From Candidatus Parcubacteria bacterium (GTDB lineage: Bacteria > Patescibacteriota > Minisyncoccia > Phycocordibacterales > Phycocordibacteraceae), in the NCBI GenBank assembly GCA_022616215.1, contig JAKEFE010000001.1:1-19562 (forward strand): DNA of 19,562 nucleotides, in the 5' to 3' direction. The translations under genes were made by a program, and so were the position numbers. The first letter of the stretch is position 1. The number at the start of each line of letters is the position of its first letter. Positions 18,523-19,562 of this stretch are shown here, piece after piece. Below the pieces are notes generated by a model. That model was not told the DNA's origin, did no database searches, and saw nothing but the letters and a program-made list of their open reading frames with translations.

Positions 18523-19562
18523 TTACTTTGATTTTAGCATCTCCTTTATTTCCTGAACACACCGCTCCAAATCGTTTTGGAGTTGGTACACCCAAAATCG
18601 TTTGACTTGCCATCCGTGCATAATGAGATGCTGATCTCGCTTCAAATCCGAGAGCAAACGACCTCCGTCAATATCGCGATGCCACATCTCGCCGTCAATC
18701 TCAATGTCAATCGGGATTTCTGAATCAAAGACGGCGAGGTCAAGACGATATTGATATAACGGATACTGCGAGGTAGTTCTGATACCTTCCCGCGCGAGGG
18801 CATCATACAAAACTTCCTCCCACGGCGACTCAAATTTTCCTCCGCTTTTATTTTTGTTTTCCGGCTCCAATTCCTCGACATATTTCACGAATTCTGAAAG
18901 GTGCGAGATACCAGTTTGGGCGCAAGCAACCCTGTCGCCGACGATATGTAATTCCGCCCTCGCGCGGGTAATCGCGACATTGAATAGGTTTACCGTATTC
19001 CCTAAAAATCCGAGTGAGCGTTGTTGGATTTTACGCGACACAACCGGAGAGAAAATCATTATGTCACGCTCGTCTCCTTGATATTTGTGCGCTGTATCAA
19101 CTGTAAAATCCAGCTTCCGCAACTGCGCCGCGTCTATTTTTTGCTCTACCAAATCTCTTATTTTGTTCGCTTGCTCTCGGAACGGCGTAACAACGCCTAG
19201 CGACACGGAGTAGTCGTCGCCGTGGGCGGAAATTTTGCCAATGATTTCTTCAATCAACGCAACAATCGCTTTCGCCTCGTCCAAATTGTATGCGCTTCCG
19301 GCAGATGGCCGGACAACCTCGCCGACGACATCATGCCAAACGAGCGAGTCCGGGTGCCCCGCGCCGCGTAACCGCCGATAATCCGTCCAAACGCTCAATT
19401 TCCCACCATAAAACTTTTTATTGGAGAAACCGATAATTTCGGCGCGGCTCCGGTAGTGTTCGAGTAAGTTAACGAATTTTGCGCCAGTTCCTACAACGCT
19501 TCGCGCAAGTTCAAAAAGCGAGTTTATGCTGTAGAGAAAGCGTTGGTCGTCGGTGGAGGTTA
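18523..19562 (-). CDS. SF1 (Upf1-like) helicase with C-terminal DUF559/Vsr-like nuclease, 5' end beyond window
   Basis: The frame stays open to the window edge (at least 345 codons), so TTG 19398 is not the start. The C-terminal RecA-like domain shows EHYRSRAEIIGFSNKKFY, a motif V region VDTAHKYQGDERDIMIFSP and motif VI NLFNVAITRARAELHIVGD, as in AAA_12/Dna2-Upf1 helicases. The last ~110 residues, SPWEEVLYDAL, YRLDLAVFDSEIPIDIEIDGEMWH and GWQVKRFWVYQL, fit the DUF559/Vsr-like PD-(D/E)xK nuclease fold with Asp and Glu-x-Asp metal ligands. Helicase-nuclease fusions of this kind often occur in restriction-like or antiviral loci. The gene reads toward the IR-flanked cassette and ends at the palindrome cluster. 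Confidence 0.85.
   Translation of the reverse strand, partial: TSTDDQRFLYSINSLFELARSVVGTGAKFVNLLEHYRSRAEIIGFSNKKFYGGKLSVWTDYRRLRGAGHPDSLVWHDVVGEVVRPSAGSAYNLDEAKAIVALIEEIIGKISAHGDDYSVSLGVVTPFREQANKIRDLVEQKIDAAQLRKLDFTVDTAHKYQGDERDIMIFSPVVSRKIQQRSLGFLGNTVNLFNVAITRARAELHIVGDRVACAQTGISHLSEFVKYVEELEPENKNKSGGKFESPWEEVLYDALAREGIRTTSQYPLYQYRLDLAVFDSEIPIDIEIDGEMWHRDIDGGRLLSDLKRDQHLIMHGWQVKRFWVYQLQNDLERCVQEIKEMLKSK

Overview
The window looks like a chromosomal segment of a Candidate Phyla Radiation bacterium (Patescibacteria, Parcubacteria-like); this is inferred from gene content and style, not from a database search. The supporting signs are compact genes, a secY-adk-map cluster followed by an enlarged ndk, infC-rpmI-rplT, a smpB-ssrA pair, single-pass envelope proteins, tRNA and tmRNA genes with no encoded CCA, and very few Shine-Dalgarno sequences.

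Layout. 1-3037: 3' end of secY, then adk, map and ndk, closed by a strong terminator. 3038-5303: a leader region with a tandem-Trp mini-ORF and a perfect 19-bp hairpin, a small membrane protein, a beta-CASP metallo-hydrolase carrying an in-frame palindromic insertion, and a 59-residue protein. 5372-6846 (minus): infC-rpmI-rplT and a small membrane-anchored protein. 6950-8506: an SDR-like protein, then convergent ssrA (tmRNA) and smpB. 8591-10799: a tiny CxxC protein, ftsH, and a convergent tRNA-Ile(UAU). 10826-13845 (minus): a putative membrane-anchored lytic transglycosylase and recG. 13901-15913: a DUF218 protein and a secreted zinc amidase with a peptidoglycan-binding domain. 15941 onward: an accessory island. 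It begins inside what looks like the first ~24 codons of a malic enzyme and continues with GC-rich hairpins, a ~210-bp inverted repeat enclosing an AT-rich xre plus ART-like two-gene operon, more hairpins, and the C-terminal half of an SF1 helicase fused to a DUF559/Vsr-like nuclease that runs off the window.

Two themes stand out. First, at about a dozen genes a TATAAT-like hexamer, often with an upstream TG, ends only 6-9 nt before the start codon. This predicts leaderless transcription and shows that several longest-ORF starts lie inside the promoter. infC is a contrast: it has a GGAG correctly spaced to a non-canonical ATT start. Second, the island contains a family of hairpins with a shared GTSTGGGG loop, including one compensatory base-pair change between the two arms of the inverted repeat. 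The xre/ART-like pair between the arms is the best candidate for an undescribed mobile toxin-antitoxin-like or defence module.

The core genes cover membrane insertion (SecY), nucleotide balance (Adk, Ndk), protein maturation and quality control (Map, FtsH, tmRNA/SmpB), translation (IF3, L35, L20, tRNA-Ile), DNA repair (RecG) and cell-wall remodelling (transglycosylase, DUF218, amidase).
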